Below are positions 63,180 through 64,000 of a stretch of 64,000 bases of DNA, piece by piece. Positions within the stretch are counted from its first letter, which is position 1. Every line of letters starts with the position of its first letter. The position numbers and the translations under genes are program-made. The stretch covers positions 372,001-436,000 of the forward strand of contig NZ_CP111045.1 in NCBI RefSeq assembly GCF_026250525.1. Reading direction: 5' to 3'. The notes below the pieces were generated by a model. That model had not been told where the DNA came from. It did not search any database and saw only the letters and a list, made by a program, of their open reading frames with translations. Origin of the DNA: Chondrinema litorale. GTDB taxonomy: Bacteria; Bacteroidota; Bacteroidia; Cytophagales; Flammeovirgaceae.

Positions 63180-64000
63180 TATATCAAAATCTCGCAATTG
63201 GGTAAAGCGTCTTTTACTTCTTCTGGTATAGCTAAAGGAGTTTCGGACTTCGGATATGTGAAATAGGAGTTCATTCTTAAATCAATCATTTTTAATTTCT
63301 TTAGTTGCAGCAATTCCATCGGAAATGATTGAAAAGCATTCATCGACAAATCTATTCTTTCTAAAGATTGTAATTTTTCAATGGCTTTTGGCAGTTCACT
63401 TAAGTGATTTACTGAGCAATCTAATTCTACCAAATCGGTAAATTTACCAATTTCTCTTTTCAAAATTTTCATCTTAGTATTATGCAACTGAAGCTTATAA
63501 ACAGTTTCATATTCTAAAATATCAATGGGAAGTTTTATCGTATTATTCCCTCCAAAATGTATAATTTCATCTGGATTCGCATTCTTATAATTTTTATATC
63601 CTAAGGCAGCAGTCCAATTTAGTTTTCCATCTTCAAAAACCAACTCTAAAGCTTTCTTTCTCCATTCTTCTCCGAACTTACATTTCTCAAAAGTATACCG
63701 CAAGCCTTTTTGTATTCTCTTAAAAAGTTCAATTGAAAACTCGAAACAAACCTCTTTACCCCACTTTTTATCTACCTTTTTTAACTTACTATTTATAGCA
63801 AATTCTTTTAATTTCTGGGGGTTTGGCAAACCAGTTAGATCATTTACAGCACCATATAAATTGTTTGGTGCATTTGCCTGTAACAATTTCTTGATTTGTG
63901 TTCTAACCTTGGTAACACTATGCGTTTTTTGCCAATAAAATAAATCTGGAATAATTGATTTTGGTACTCCACCAGATTTAAGAATCTCTAAACCAATTAC
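63179..64000 (-). CDS. Leucine-rich-repeat protein, C-terminal part (cut by window edge)
   Basis: The frame is open to the right edge of the window, giving at least 273 residues; an apparent start at 63886 is just an internal TTG. The C-terminal 100 residues hold leucine-rich repeats (KFTDLVELDCSVNHLSELP, LQSLERIDLSMNAFQSFP, LKKLKMIDLRMN). The part before them is helical with no known motif (YWQKTHSVTKVRTQIKKLLQA). Such intracellular LRR proteins mostly bind other proteins. The partner may be the coupled membrane protein. Confidence 0.75.
   Translation of the reverse strand, partial: VIGLEILKSGGVPKSIIPDLFYWQKTHSVTKVRTQIKKLLQANAPNNLYGAVNDLTGLPNPQKLKEFAINSKLKKVDKKWGKEVCFEFSIELFKRIQKGLRYTFEKCKFGEEWRKKALELVFEDGKLNWTAALGYKNYKNANPDEIIHFGGNNTIKLPIDILEYETVYKLQLHNTKMKILKREIGKFTDLVELDCSVNHLSELPKAIEKLQSLERIDLSMNAFQSFPMELLQLKKLKMIDLRMNSYFTYPKSETPLAIPEEVKDALPNCEILI

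Noticed and set aside
1..64000. CRISPR arrays, tRNA or rRNA genes
   Set aside because: No regular spaced repeats, cloverleaf-like segments or rRNA-like sequence were seen on reading; a search with a covariance model could still find a short RNA.

Overview
The window reads as a chromosome segment of a low-GC member of the Bacteroidota, probably a marine Cytophagales-type bacterium (the family is inferred). The signs are a SusC/SusD pair, FecR anti-sigma and ECF sigma genes, LytTR-type signalling, Bacteroidota-only families (DUF2480, DUF5107) and a promoter of the TTG-19 bp-TAnnTTTG type. I saw no rRNA, tRNA or CRISPR array.

Layout. (1) 1-5485, minus: a glycan-uptake locus read as ECF sigma factor, FecR anti-sigma factor, SusC with an N-terminal STN signalling domain, and the first codons of SusD, which runs off the left edge. 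(2) 5779-14406, minus: seven closely spaced genes read as periplasmic adaptor, RND pump, outer-membrane factor, ferredoxin-cyclase fusion, DUF2480, ferredoxin-NADP reductase, ferredoxin. A SufR-like Fe-S regulator diverges from them at 15025. (3) 16559-29594, minus: a carbohydrate-use operon read as MFS sugar porter, DUF5107/TPR protein and three GH2 glycosidases, with a divergent AraC activator at 29788. (4) 30830-34273, minus: iron-type alcohol dehydrogenase, AraC regulator, flavodoxin-fold oxidoreductase and Crp-like regulator. (5) 34555-41839, plus: LytS-type kinase, LytTR regulator, FtsX/MacB-type permease, large TlpA-like protein and a secreted unknown protein. (6) 41874-47563, plus: the broken tail of a TonB-dependent receptor, two DUF3500 lipoproteins, a small lipoprotein and a HupE/UreJ-type membrane protein. 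(7) 47777-49114: a transposase. (8) 49298-54257: an OxyR-like regulator divergent from an OsmC protein, a cysteine-synthase-like enzyme, MarR, DUF4240 and a serine hydrolase. (9) 54774-62041, plus: ArsR regulator, a 1 kb regulatory gap, and a second RND tripartite pump. (10) 62146-64000, minus: a hypothetical protein, a small membrane protein and a partial leucine-rich-repeat protein.

The two most unusual loci are these. The first is the efflux operon that also carries ferredoxin, its reductase and a ferredoxin-fused nucleotide cyclase, facing an Fe-S regulator; this suggests that pumping, redox state and a cyclic nucleotide are linked. The second is the DUF3500/HupE locus, whose HupE-like protein keeps the H-x5-DH motif of nickel permeases and which follows a decayed TonB-dependent receptor; this suggests an envelope metal or cofactor handling system. 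Both functional readings are inferences.
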